In this document: positions 22,825-33,650 of the stretch, in pieces
Layout of the letters: every line of letters begins with the position of its first letter
How positions within the stretch are numbered: the stretch's first letter is position 1
NCBI GenBank assembly: GCA_023078555.1
Contig: CM041198.1
Coordinates: forward strand, 3,953,354 to 4,017,353
Direction: 5' to 3'
Source of the DNA: Ulva prolifera
Taxonomy: Eukaryota; Chlorophyta; Ulvophyceae; Ulvales; Ulvaceae
Length of the DNA stretch: 64,000 nt
The notes under the pieces: generated by a model
The model's database searches: none
What the model was told of the DNA's origin: nothing
The model's input: only the letters and a program-made list of their open reading frames with translations
Position numbers and translations under genes: made by a program

Positions 22825-22995
22825 GGTTGCGTGGGTGTGTTGGTGGGTGCTGCGTGTTGCTGGTAAAGTAAAGTAAAGTAAAGTAAATCTGAATTTACTG
22901 AGCCGCATCCTATTGGACATTGACTGGTTGCGTGGGTGTGTTGGTGGGTGCTGCGTGTTGCTGGTTGCGTGGGTGTGTTGGTGGGTGCTGCCTGA
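22825..22995 (+). repeat. 37-bp minisatellite of a LINE 3' UTR, split by a SINE fragment
   Basis: Three copies of a 37-bp unit (GGTTGCGTGGGTGTGTTGGT onward) lie at 22825-22861, 22926-22962 and 22963-22995. The first is separated from the others by a minus-strand SINE tail (22863-22924). The last runs into a LINE-type end, CTTGTCCGTGTAACAC, at about 23010-23025. Confidence 0.8.
22863..22924 (-). mobile_element. SINE 3' fragment inserted in the minisatellite
   Basis: It reads on the minus strand as GTCAATGTCCAATAGGATG, then CGGCTCAGTAAATTC and five TTTAC-like tail repeats. It interrupts two copies of the 37-bp repeat, so it is younger than the minisatellite. Confidence 0.85.
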
Positions 22996-22999
22996 CTTG

Positions 23000-23110
23000 C
23001 TCGCCTTGTCCGTGTAACACGATGATCAGACACACTACACATGCGAGCCACCGCCATGTCTGTGAATGTGTTACAAGGATGAAGCAGGTCCAGCAGCAGG
23101 TGAGTGTGTC
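23000..23110. mobile_element. Two facing LINE tails
   Basis: A plus-strand tail ends CTTGTCCGTGTAACACG near 23025. A minus-strand tail begins GTGTTACAAGGATGAAGCAGG at about 23069, so the two ends point at each other about 45 bp apart. Neither keeps any coding part. Confidence 0.5.
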
Positions 23111-23686
23111 CACATGGGGGCACGGTATGTCCGGTGCCACATGTGGTGCGCCACATTTGGCGAGCATGCCAGCTAGCACCCGGAGGTGCCCTCTCGTTGC
23201 GGGCGGGCTTCGATTACACCTCAGCTGACACCTGCTGAACGAGGGTTGACTACACGCATTGCTCGTGTTCAGTGTGCGTCAGCAGTGTCGCTGCTCGCAT
23301 GGTGCCGGTTGCACCACCGCATCCGACGTCACACTGGAGTTTGGTCACCTATTGAGTACCAGCAGCAGGCACCCAAAACGTTCTTAAATTCTTATCTTTA
23401 TGAGTTTGAAAAACACTGGTTAGAAAACGGTGGACCAACGCGCACCGCGATGTGGGCAGCGAGGCATGCTGTAGGCCACATCGCATGGCTGCCAGCACCG
23501 GCCCTGCCGAACGGCACACGCCGCGGCATGAGCTGGGCCGGTCATGCACTCACGCCACACAGCACGTGCAGCGCGCCCGCCATGCTCTCGCCAGAGACCC
23601 TCGGGAAAGGCAGCGACAGAAGCTGTCAAAGGCTGCAGACTCACTGCAGGCGGACAGTGGGGCCTTCCTTGCCGCCAGACAACAAC

Positions 23687-23705
23687 AAATTTACTTTACT
23701 TTACA
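23687..23705 (+). mobile_element. SINE tail remnant
   Basis: Only AAATTTACTTTACTTTAC remains of the SINE 3' end. Confidence 0.4.
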
Positions 23706-23979
23706 ACCCTCAGCCATCTACTCGGGAGCTCAGGATTCCCGCCGATGTGCTTCCTTCATGCGCAGTTCAGACCAACAGCCCGCATCCTGTTATTGGGGTC
23801 AGCTCAGGAGCTCATCATACGCAAGAGATGTCAGCATTGATAGCAATGCTCTAATCTGGAGGTGGGGCATCTGCTGACACCGAACACCTATCCAGCTGGA
23901 GACATAGCGCTATGTCTTATTTCTTATGTAGCACTACATGCATGTATGTGTCCACAGCAATCCATGACAGCGTGGAGGC

Positions 23980-26460
23980 AGCGGCTCAGGCGCGGGGCAC
24001 GATTCGGATGTCGTCGACGACGATCACCGAGTCATCAAACACGTAGTCTGCAGCAGCGCAGTCCCGGCCACTCGTCGCGCTCACCGTCACCACCACCTCA
24101 ATGCTCTCCCCCGGCGCCACGTCCCCGAGGTCTGCCGTGAACATCACAAACTCCTCCGTGATGCCACCCCCGCCCTCGTACACAGTAATCGCGCCATCAG
24201 ACGTCACCATGGCCACCGGCACGTCCACGCCGCCGACGGTCGCGGAAACGGCGCCACTGTCCCCGGGGCTGTTGATCAAGTAGGGGATCAGCCCGTAAAA
24301 ATCGAGGTATTCTGCAGAGTACTGGTCCTTGACGTCGTACGTCACGGCGACAGACAGGGTGAACCCTGACACGGCGTCGCCGCAGGCGGGGCCGTTGGTG
24401 ACGGTGAACGCGCGCGCCGCGGTGTTCGTGAAGGGCACGCTGTTGTCGTAACCGGCGTAATCGGTTCCAGTCGTGCAGCCGGCGCGGACGCGTAGCGCAC
24501 ACTCGCCGTCCGCGGCCTCGTCGACGTCATCGGTGAACGTGTTGGTCCGCCCGGAGAAGAAGCGGCCGTAGTCCACCGGTTCATCGTCGAGGTCGCCGGT
24601 ACACAACACGGCGATCGGGGGGGGCTCGTCGCCTTCTTCGACCGTGAGCAACCACGCCGCGAGGGGGTCGGCGCCCTCGAAGCTGTCCGCCGCGCCGCAG
24701 CCAGCGGGGGCGGGGGGTGGCGTGAGGGTGGGGGGCGGGGTGGCGGGGGGTGTGGCTGGAGCGGGGTCCATGGCGGGGTCATCGTCGCCGTAGCCGTAGC
24801 CCGACGCGGTGGCGTGGACCGCGAGGGTGGCCGTGATGGCTGCGGCAAAAGAGAGCATCCTGGCCCTGCGTAGCAGCGCCGCAGTAGGGAGTGCGATCAG
24901 ATCGGAACACTGCAGTAGACATGCCAAAGGAAGTCATCCGGGGCAGTCTGCTGGATGCATCATGATGGTGTTAATGGTGTACTGAATGTGTCGAAGTATC
25001 GGGATCACAGGACGATTGCGTCGCTTGCACTTTCTGGTAGTGTGTTTTGGTGCTCCGCCATGCAAACGCCCGAGCTGGTGCCTGCAGTCACCGTCCGTCA
25101 GCACGCAGTTGCAACGTCGTGCTTCGTGTGTGCTTCGTGCACATCCCGCACCTGAGCTCAGCACGGGCACAAACAGCATCCATGCAGCGCTAGCACACAT
25201 TTTATAAGTAAGTAGCGATACAAAGCCCAGCTTGGATCAGAAGTCGAGCTGCAGATTTGGTGCAATGCTATGCACGCGACAGTGCGTCATGTCCCTCAAA
25301 TCACGACAAAGTGTCAGGCAGCTCGCCAGGTGAGCAGGGCATGTCGGCAGCCTGTACCTATATGCAACCGCAGGCACGAGTTTTTGTTGACGTGTGTGCA
25401 CATCATCGGGGGGAGAAGTCGCGGGTGGCTTGGCTCGAGCGCTCTAGATCTTGACGTATGCAGGATGCAGAGGTACACGCCTGCTTGCAGATGTCACAAA
25501 GCAAGCACGATTCGGGCCATCTACATTGGTGTGGAAGTAGTTCATCAAGCGCGAGGGCGCGTCTACACACGTTGGTGCGCAGCGCGATCAGTTGTTTAGA
25601 GCAAGGCGATGCAATCCGTGAGGCAACACGCCACGGCCAGACAAGGCAGCGTCCAGGCCACTCATTCTACAAGGAGACAAACAAGTGGAACTGGAAGTAC
25701 CTCTGTCTCGCGGCTTCCTCCCTGCTGCGGCTGGATGTGAGTTCTGTGGCGAGGCGATCGTGCTCTGGTGGACGGGTGTGCGCTGCGGACGGAATTCCGT
25801 AGAACAGGCAATGGATGAAGTGCCGTAGCTTCAGCACACGATCGAGTTCACGGGCATGTGCATGATCGAGGTGTCGCGACTGGGAACAACATGGGCAGCT
25901 AGCGCGCAGCGCGATGACCATGTCCATCCGATCTAGGCCGCTGCAAACAAGTTGCCAGGAATTTGCGGACAATGCTCATACACCTGCGGATGTACCGACA
26001 CCGGGACGCTACAACGTGGCGTATGTCAATGGACGCAAGATGTACAGTAAAGAAAAGTAAACGTGGACTTTTTCAGCCGTGTCCTTCCTTGAGGTGACAA
26101 TGAGAGTGGCACCTTGAAAATCGACAAACATCCCACGTAATGCATACGCCAGGCCTGTGCGAATCATATGTCTGTGTTCTCAGCTCATTGGCAAGGTGGT
26201 GAACATATGAATGGGTCCATTTGTGAGAGCTGAGCTCAGCTCGAGACCGCAATCGTGCGGTCTCAGCTCATTGCAATACATTCCGACTGACTCCAGTTGA
26301 ATAGGAGCACCTACTGCTTGCTATAAAGGCACTGCTTGAGCAGCCCAAGTTGCCAGAACGCATCGACGGATCTGTGACCAGCACACGGCACTTTTGACCG
26401 GAAGAGCTTGCATACATCTACACCAGATGTCCATGGGCCCCCGCGAGCACACCAGAGCAT
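23980..26460. repeat. Unit B of the tandem segmental duplication
   Basis: This block is collinear with 19640-22470, with the same order and orientation of the secreted-protein gene and upstream landmarks. The offset is about 4.3 kb. It lacks the family C insertion and is more compact. It ends near the CACCAGATGTCC site at about 26422-26432, after which the two units diverge. Confidence 0.85.
23986..24858 (-). CDS. Secreted protein with proline-rich linker and possible jelly-roll domain, copy 2
   Basis: The tandem paralogue of the gene at 19647-20519 and exactly the same length, 290 residues. It opens with a signal peptide (MLSFAAAITATLAVHATASG), then GYGYGDDDP, a Pro-rich linker and the domain from DSFEGADPLAAW to VIVVDDIRI. 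Upstream of the chosen ATG the frame stays open but has no ATG, which supports this start in both copies. The core KDQYSAEYLDFYGLIPYL is identical in the two proteins, while loops and the stretch before VTVSATS differ. Conservation of length and reading frame after divergence argues that both copies are functional. Ligand and role are unknown. Confidence 0.78.
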   Translation of the reverse strand: MLSFAAAITATLAVHATASGYGYGDDDPAMDPAPATPPATPPPTLTPPPAPAGCGAADSFEGADPLAAWLLTVEEGDEPPPIAVLCTGDLDDEPVDYGRFFSGRTNTFTDDVDEAADGECALRVRAGCTTGTDYAGYDNSVPFTNTAARAFTVTNGPACGDAVSGFTLSVAVTYDVKDQYSAEYLDFYGLIPYLINSPGDSGAVSATVGGVDVPVAMVTSDGAITVYEGGGGITEEFVMFTADLGDVAPGESIEVVVTVSATSGRDCAAADYVFDDSVIVVDDIRIVPRA

Positions 26461-26612
26461 ATGGGGAGTTTGCATGATGCAAGTGTTTTGGTTGAGGTTG
26501 ATTCAGAGCCCAGCCCAGCGGCTGCGCATGCCAATTTCCTGAGAATGTGCGGGTGGCATGCACCAGATGATCTGATCTGGACCACATCTCCTGCAGTTGA
26601 GAGCCATGTGTT

Positions 26613-26720
26613 GCAGTGTTGGGTCGTCGGGCCGGATTACATGTAAAAATTCCGAATGTTCAGGTTTGATTTCCGGGTGGCAGCTCTGCCATGGAAATGC
26701 TGCACCGCGACCCCACACTG
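26613..26720. mobile_element. hAT-type MITE, about 108 bp, degraded target duplication
   Basis: The termini are CAGTGTTGGGTCG and CGACCCCACACTG. The interior matches the 11851 copy (TTCCGAATGTTCAG, GGAAATGCTGCA). The flanks CATGTGTT and ATGTGATG are similar but not identical, consistent with an old 8-bp duplication. Confidence 0.75.
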
Positions 26721-26727
26721 ATGTGAT

Positions 26728-26754
26728 GTAAAGTAAAGTAAATCTGAATTTACT
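26728..26754 (-). mobile_element. SINE tail fragment
   Basis: GTAAAGTAAAGTAAATCTG and ATTTACT are the complement of the SINE 3' end. It abuts the right side of the MITE at 26613-26720. Confidence 0.7.
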
Positions 26755-27121
26755 TGATGTATGTCAGGCACTGCCCACGTGCAGGGACACAGCATCACAG
26801 CAACGGGCTGTATGTCCACAGGTAGTATTTCGACAAGTTGTAGAAACGAACGTCAATGTGGTGCCATGGGTGTGCTTGCATTCCACCTCTGGTGACATTT
26901 GCATCAAGCCCTACGCCAGTTAATTAATTGGCCGTGTCGTTGTATGTTCCGCACCTGCAGAGGCCGACTACAGCCTGCTGCAGCTGGGTGCAAATGTGCG
27001 TTACAAGAGACTGTTACAAGGAACAAGAGCCTGTTACAAGGAACAAGTCGGAGCGGCAGGTAGCAATGCACATCCCGTGCGCTCGAAAAGAACATGAACA
27101 CTGTGCACGCATGATGTATGT

Positions 27122-27663
27122 AGTTACAAAGGACAGAGGCCGGGCAGCGAGCCGTTGCTAGGAATTCACGGGCAAATACACTCACGCAGACATGGCACTA
27201 GGCCGGGCCCGGGTACGAGCACGTACCACAGCCCTGCCGGTGATGCCAGCCATGGCTGGCATCTTTGGCCAAAGATTGAAGCCCCGTACGGAGCACAAGA
27301 GCATTCCCCTTGCACAACGCCAAACTCAACCGGCGCAGAGCATTCGTCACAAACAAAGCACAGTTCACCTTAAGGTGAAATTTCCACACCGAGAGTCTCG
27401 GTCCGAGACGAAACCTCCGCCAGCCGATTCAAGTGATTCATGGCAGGCTGTCCCAAGCGACCATGCGTCTCATGCGATAAAGGCACAAAACTGTACGCAT
27501 CAGGGTCGTACAAACGATAATCATTGCGTTTCTGCACGTCCCGCGTCTCCGCAGCACCCCCGTCCTCCCGGGCCGCTCGGCCGCAATAGGTATCAGCACA
27601 GGGGTTCACAACCGACACATCCCCTATGCACAAGGGGTCACCTGGCGGCATAAACATGAGCAC
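27122..27663 (-). mobile_element. 5'-truncated LINE: C-terminal protein domain plus 3' tail
   Basis: Reading the minus strand, the coding part starts near 27663 with FMPPGDPLCIGDVSVVNPC, then REDGGAAETRDVQKRNDYR and FVPLSHETHGRLGQPAM. Another frame continues with FVTNALRRLSLALCKGN. This matches the domain in the copies at 50940-51480 and 57440-59132. It resembles the C-terminal region after the reverse transcriptase in algal non-LTR elements, as I remember them. The copy ends GCCCGGCCTCTGTCC then TTTGTAACTACAT near 27122. No reverse transcriptase core remains. The coding frame is broken at least once. Confidence 0.7.
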
Positions 27664-27672
27664 AGATGTTTG

Positions 27673-27730
27673 TATGGAGTTACAATCCTTTGCAAAGGAC
27701 AGAGGCCGGGCAGCGAGCCATTGCCAGGAT
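27673..27730 (-). mobile_element. LINE 3' tail directly upstream of the truncated LINE
   Basis: Minus strand: ATGGCTCGCTGCCCGGCCTC then TGTCC and TTGTAACTCCATAC. It has the same orientation as the next copy, which begins within about 10 bp, so one LINE end was followed by another insertion. Confidence 0.65.
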
Positions 27731-29578
27731 GTTTGTATGTATGCATGATGACAGCGGTGTGAGTGATCTGGTCAGCCCTACACAGTGAGAGACATGTATG
27801 AGGACTTGACTGTACCCGGGACTCTTGCTTGAGACCATATATCAGGATATCACCTGTTATGTCCTATGGGGATGAACACTGTAACTCTGGTCAAGTCATT
27901 CTGCCTCACAACATGTTGTACAACGCGAGCCTCCGCCGTGTGTGAAGATGTTTACACATGGTGCGCGCAGCGGCATGCATATGGCGTGTCCGGTGCCACA
28001 GTTGGTGAGCCACACCATGATCATTCGGTGAGGCAAGCTCTCCCGACGCATTACTGTAGACCGCACTTGCACGGGCGTGCACCTGCCCTGTTGGTCAAGC
28101 TGACCAAGCTGGCACGAATCCTCACGTCGCCGGAGCACGTGCTGGCCCAACCTGATCAAACTTCGAACAGCAGCACCGCAACACAACTTCAATTCCCCCA
28201 CAGCCACCACACCCAGCCATCGCATCCGTGGTGTCCCAAATGTGGTGTCCCACATGTCTGTACATACATGTCTCCTCCATCTAATTATAAGGCGGCACCC
28301 CTCTGCTCAACCACAGTGAGGAGCACTCTAAGAGGCCTCTTAGGTCTTCATGCATGTTGACACCCTGGTGGCCACACGCATTCCGGCAGCAGCACTTTAT
28401 ACCCGCCGGCCGCAGCGCAGGCCCTAGGCTGCTCTGCTGTCTACCAGCACCTCACAGTCCCACCCTACATGCATACAACCCCTCTGCAGCCCGCCCCCTA
28501 ACCAGTTCGCATGAACTCGCATGAGTTCTGTCCCCCTCCTCCAGTCCAGTCTCAAGCTGTCCCTAGATGCTGCGGCCCGCGCACACACACCAGCGTGCCC
28601 CGTTCCTCGTGGCCAGGCTCCAGCAGTGACCTGGGTGTCGGCCCCAGACAGCGACATCTCTGCGCGCCGCGGCACAAGGCTGCCCTGCCTGGACCCCCTC
28701 AGCAGCTTGAAACCATTTCTGTACTGTCCTTTTTTGTACATATCGTTCGGCAGAGGAAGCCCTCCAGCCCTTTTGACACTGTAAGCTGCTATCAGCCCCC
28801 CCCCGCTTGTGTGGCCCAGCCTCACAACAAGGTGGCGGCGGCGCTTACCCGAACGGACCCACACACGCGGGCTGCTGCTGCCTTCTCGAGAGCTCACACC
28901 AAGGTGGCTGTGCCAATTGCGGGAGCGCACTCACGGCCGCCCCTGCCCGGCCTGCATACCTCACAGCACGCGGCAGCCTATTCCTACAAATCCTGGCCAA
29001 CCATGCATGTCTGCAGTCACGCAAGCAGCCACGTGGCTGCACCGCGTCGTTGCCTCCTCCCAACGCATGCAGGTCTCCAACAAGCCAAGCCTTCGCTTCT
29101 GTGGACCGAGGTGCGCAGCTAGCTGATAGAATACGCATTGTCTTCATGCATGTAGACAGCAGCTGGGGGGGCACCGCAGGGCGCCATCGTTGCGTGCGCG
29201 CGGCAGCCATGGGCCGCAACAGCCTCAGGCGGGAGCCGAAGGCCTGTCCTTCTGCCAGGCCCGGGTCCATGTTGAAGGAAGAACGCATCCTGGAACTGGG
29301 ATAGTGCGGGCAGCTCCCACCTCCCACACTGCAACTACGTATATACGTAGTTATGCTAGCAAAACATCAAGCATACATGCATACTTACATACTTCAAGTG
29401 TGGCAGGGCTGTGGTACGCGCTCGTGCCCGGCCGAGTGCCGTGAATGAGCGAGTGGATTTGCGATTGGATTCCAAGAAACGGCTTGATGCCCGGCCTCTA
29501 TCCTTTCAAAGTTGTAACTACATGCATACTTCAAATCTACAATGCATGCTCTGGCTGTGTCGCCGCAGCCGTGCCTTG
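27731..29578. other. Spacer without a supported gene
   Basis: Several open frames of 100-200 codons occur in the C-rich stretch 28400-29330 on both strands, none with a recognisable motif or splice chain. The overlap of long frames on opposite strands is typical of GC-skewed non-coding DNA here. Confidence 0.4.
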
Positions 29579-29655
29579 TAGCATCTTCACATCCAGAAAT
29601 CGAACACGACTACCCAAAGTTGTTCCATGCGAATGGGCCCGACGACCCAACACTG
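29579..29655 (-). mobile_element. hAT-type MITE fragment
   Basis: The right terminus CGACGACCCAACACTG is intact. The interior is diverged (GTTGTTCCATGCG) and the left terminus is missing or decayed beyond GTAGCATCTT. Confidence 0.6.
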
Positions 29656-29986
29656 CATCCCAGTGGCAGCCACTTGAAAGAGACAGCCCCCCAGGGTTCT
29701 CTTGACGTCCCCCCTTGCAAGCGCCCCCTGTAGCAGCCCCCTTGCCGCGGGCTCGCGGCAAACGGGTCACCACTGCCACCTCGGCTCGGGTGCCCTCCGC
29801 GGCCATGCATGCATAAACGCAAACATCTCCGCCGCGCCACGACGCTGACGACAGGCGGTGGGTCAACAGCTCCCCACGGGGTCAGCTTGCCTCGCAGGCA
29901 TGTGTGCATGAGAGCCCACGCGCGCCGAAAGCCAACGACCGCCACCCCGCCACAGCCTCAGCTGCCGTGAGCACATCTGAGACTCA

Positions 29987-32275
29987 CTATCGCTGCAGCG
30001 GCGGCAGCGGCGGCAGCGCAGCAGGCAGCACCGCGCTTCGCACAGCGCTCCCCGCGCTCAGCGGAGGCAGCAGAGTCCGCCGCCCGGCGCTCTCCAATAG
30101 AAGCGGCGGAGGCGGCGCAGCCGGATCGCTGTCGCCATCGCTGCCGCGGCGCTCGACGCCGTCCCCTCCACCCACGCCCCCCAGCCCCCCGCTCCCGCCA
30201 CCCTCGGCACATCCACCGCCTTCAGCTCCAGCACATAGCTCTGCTCCACGGAGGGTTCCATTCTCCTGGCCAGCGTGTTGGCCTCCGACGTCAAGCACCG
30301 CCACCACGGCAGCCTCACCGCGGACGCCGCAGCCGTCCGCGACGGACTCCTCGCTCGGGTGGAGCGTGTCGATGTGGTGGTGCCAGCGGCGGCGCCAGGC
30401 GCCGACCGCCTTGTGCGCCGCCGCCACAAGCAACCCGGTGACGCGGGCCATGCCGACCAGGTTGACGCAGAACATCGTGACGGTGCAGGCACAGGAGAGC
30501 ACGATGTACGCGACCTCGATGCGGGTGCCGGCAGCCGACAGCACCTTCACCATTGCAATCGCGATCGACATGAGCTCGCACCCAAGCAGGAACGATTTGG
30601 CAAGAATCGCGAGCCGCGGGTTGCGCCTGCACGGCAGTGCACCCCGGTGGCCACTCGTGTCCGCGCCACATGCGTCTGCGCAGCTCGCGCGGCCGTAGCC
30701 ATCGCCCCGTGACCACCCAGCCACACATCAACCGACATGGCACTGTAAGCTTGCATGCATTGGTCCACGCGCGCTCGCTCGCGTTGGACCCAACACGCCC
30801 CGCCATCTGTGCTTGTGCGCCGACCCACCGCCGCACTCGTCACCGCGATGGGGTGTGGCGGTCACACGTGCGCTCATGCATGCATCGCATGTATATGCGG
30901 ATGTGCGGGGAAGCACCTGTGGGTGCCGTGGATCATCGCCTGGCCGTCGATGAGTGCGGCGCTGTTGGCGATGCCGAGCACCGCGCACGCGCAGACCCCA
31001 ACCAGGACCCCGAGCACTTTGTACCGCCGACACGGTACTGCGTGCTCAAACCACACGCACTCTGGACCCTGCACGCGACTGCGGGGTCAGCCTTTGCAAT
31101 GGGCCGCGGCACCTCACCTGACAATTGGCCTGCGCAGCTAGAATCACAGACAGCGTTTCCGCAAGGGCTCCATGATGCACAGGGACCTGTTACATAGGCA
31201 GTTCTTCTGGTGTGGTCCGTACACACTGGGTTGGTGCAGGAGATGGACGAGAATGTGAAAGCCAGTTCATGACGAGCAGGGTCCATGGTGTAGCCGGTAC
31301 ATGGGCGAGCTCTTTGTTCATATGCATGGCTGTCAGAGTTGCGCGTATGCTTGGACTGCACCACCGAAAAGTCAACATGCACCATCAACAGACGGTTCGA
31401 CGCATGCAGGATGGAGCGACTGGGTGGGCGGGTGCAGTGCCTGTATACAGCAGGCGCAGACATATGTGCACATATGTGCTGGAACGCGAGTGGTGCAGCA
31501 TCTGCTATCAAAGAAGCAACTTGATGTAGCAGGTTGTGGGCTAGCTGTGCAACAGTGCAGATGGCTGTGCGGCTGCTGAGATGTGCACAACATTTCATTT
31601 CATTTCTGTGGCTGTCAGGCAGCGGCTTGGCATACCTGCTCCCAGAGCATTCGCATCAATCCAAGGTCGGTGCCCGCATCTGTGAGCTTCAGGGCTGTGA
31701 AGGCGGAGTTTGAAAGCGGGAGCACCAGGCCCTGGTATGGCTCAGGTGGGAGGTCTGCTGCCACGCCTCCGAACGCTGAAGAGATATACATCAGCAGGCA
31801 TGAGAGGCCGGTCACTGTGACGTTCAGTAATCGATCTTGGAATGGTGTGAAGTCGAGAGGCCCTGCGAACGATGCTGCAATTGTGTAAACCCCAGATCCT
31901 GCACCCACGAGTTGGAAGGGCTTGCTGAACTGTGTAGACCCGTAAGCGGGACCCATGAGCCACATCCCCACGACTTGGACCGTCGAGACACCCACGAAGA
32001 GAAGGATTGGAATGTGTGCCTTCAGCGTCATCCAGGGAAACCCAGCAATGTGGAGCCATCCAAATGCTGCTATTCCTGTGATGGCAGACACAAAGTATAT
32101 GATACAGGCGATGTGTGGTTTCTTGTAAACGAGCGCCCAACTCTTCTGTGTGCTGGCCCATGTGCCAAATCCAGAATAATTGAAGCCTGTTTGGTCACAC
32201 GCAATGGCGCCCTGCTCCACTGTTGGCTCGCTGTCACTGGTAAACGCTGGGAGCACAGGTGCCATGAGGAAGACC
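29987..32275 (-). CDS. Polytopic membrane protein of unknown function, four exons
   Basis: Exons, in reading order: 32275-31636 (an ATG lies at 32265), 31068-30917, 30626-30319 and 30240-29987. All joins are in phase, giving 447 residues from the ATG. Exon 1 has several hydrophobic segments (CIIYFVSAITGIAAFGWLHI; IPILLFVGVSTVQVVGMWL; GLSCLLMYISSAFGG). Exon 2 adds VLGVLVGVCACAVLGIANS. Exon 3 adds two more (LGCELMSIAIAMVKVL; VAYIVLSCACTVTMFCVNLV) followed by basic residues. The tail is Gly/Asp/Pro-rich and probably cytosolic and disordered. The last intron is 78 bp, so skipping its removal would keep the frame. There may be a 5' exon, since a CAG acceptor precedes exon 1. I recognise no family. 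Confidence 0.55.
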
Positions 32276-32839
32276 CTGCAACACAATATAATCAAAGAAT
32301 GATGACACTTCATATCCTTGTAAGTAGTCCACTTGTGCAATGCTGTGTTGCTCAGGTGAAAATGCATTCCAACGGTGCAAGTGTTGGCACGCGGGGACGA
32401 CACTCAACATGTCGCGCTAGAAAAAGCAACGCTGCGAGCTTATGATAACTTCATGACTGTTGTCTGCCCTGTGGCGCCGGCAGCGGCAGATTCGACTGGC
32501 AGAGGCAGTCAGGACTGGTCACGCAGGCGAGTTTTGACGACTTCCGGCGCGACATCTCTAGCAGGAAATGTCCAAAAAAGCAGACAGCTACACACCAACG
32601 AGCTCTGAATATGCGCAACAGCTCACATAGACCACATAGCCTTGTGCAGACTCAGCAACGCCAGCGGCCTCAGTGCGCCAACCCACTCCCTGCCACTCAT
32701 AAAACACGTACATCACATACATCACATTTCTGATGGCAAGGATCTATTCGCCTGCCTCGCAGGCCATCCATTGCGCTCCGCCAGGCCTCGAGGCGCAGCC
32801 CCGGTGGTCCTCCGGCCACGAACGCCACGCGGCAGCCAG

Positions 32840-32882
32840 GTATGACAAGGACACAGTCGGAGACGCAGGCAGCACCGCAGGT
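32840..32882 (-). mobile_element. LINE 3' tail fragment
   Basis: GACAAGGACACAGTCGGAGA then GCAGGCAGCACCG is the complement of the LINE end, matching the spacing of other tails. A similar plus-strand end lies at about 33362-33399 (GGTGCTTCCTGCC, ATCCTTGTCACAC). Confidence 0.45.
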
Positions 32883-33486
32883 GCTAAGAAACAAGCATGC
32901 AGCAGCTTGTGCCTTTCATGTGCAGCATGCAGCAGAGCCTGTGGCACGGTCACGAACAAAGCTGAGGCGGTCGCGACCTTTCGATGATGTACTCGTGTGT
33001 TGTCTGCCATGCCAGTCGGCGCTGCAGACTCAATATAACTCCTGCTGAATGTCTTATACATGCTTGTTTCTCATAAAAAATAAAGCACTTCCCCGGGTTG
33101 TGGCGAAACACCGGCTCTAGAGAGTCGGTGTCCAAATGCTTTGCTGCCCGACTTCATTGGTGCCTTCAGGCCACCGGCGCTCCATATCAATACTGCATCC
33201 CATTCACTACCATTATTTCCAGATTAAACGGGCCGTTGTCGCCAACATTGTGAACTTGCTTGGTAGCCAGACACAGCGTTTCCCGAACTGAGTATACACA
33301 CCCGTTGCATGGCGGATGTGACAAGGCTGCAAGGTGTTGCGCCGCGTGCTGTGTCGTGCCTGCGGTGCTTCCTGCCTCTCCGATACATCCTTGTCACACC
33401 AGCTGCAAGGCTACTTGTCTCGCTGGACTATCGTCCGACCTCAAACTCAGGCATCAGGCCATGCATTGCTGTGCGGGTGTGTCAAG

Positions 33487-33625
33487 TGAAGTAAAGCTGG
33501 AATTACCCAGCCGTATCCTGAAGAGGACATTGACAACTCCGAATCAAGAGGACCACATGCGGCCGGGGTGAACCACCTGGAAACCCCCCTCAGATAACCG
33601 TACGCAACTCACAGGGCCGGGCGTG
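33487..33625 (-). mobile_element. Diverged SINE copy lacking its tRNA-like head
   Basis: Complement of the SINE 3' half: tail GAAGTAAAG, then CCGTATCCTGAAGAGGACA, GACAACTCCGAAT and CCACCTGGAAACCCCCCTCA. It is head-to-tail with the full-length copy 26 bp away. Confidence 0.75.
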
Positions 33626-33650
33626 TGTATGTCTGTGTGCACATCCACGT

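Larger units (their letters stand above)
26461..27121. other. Repeat-bearing spacer
   Basis: No gene is seen. It contains the MITE and SINE tail listed separately, and near 27001-27045 three short TGTTACAAG repeats resembling minus-strand LINE tails (27001-27066). Confidence 0.5.

Noticed and set aside
22863-22890. Telomere-like TTTAC repeats
   Set aside because: Only up to five units occur, always attached to the SINE 3' sequence, at internal sites on both strands.
30637-31197. Plus-strand frames of 145-264 codons at 29.9-31.2 kb
   Set aside because: They are antisense to in-phase exons with clear membrane segments on the minus strand.
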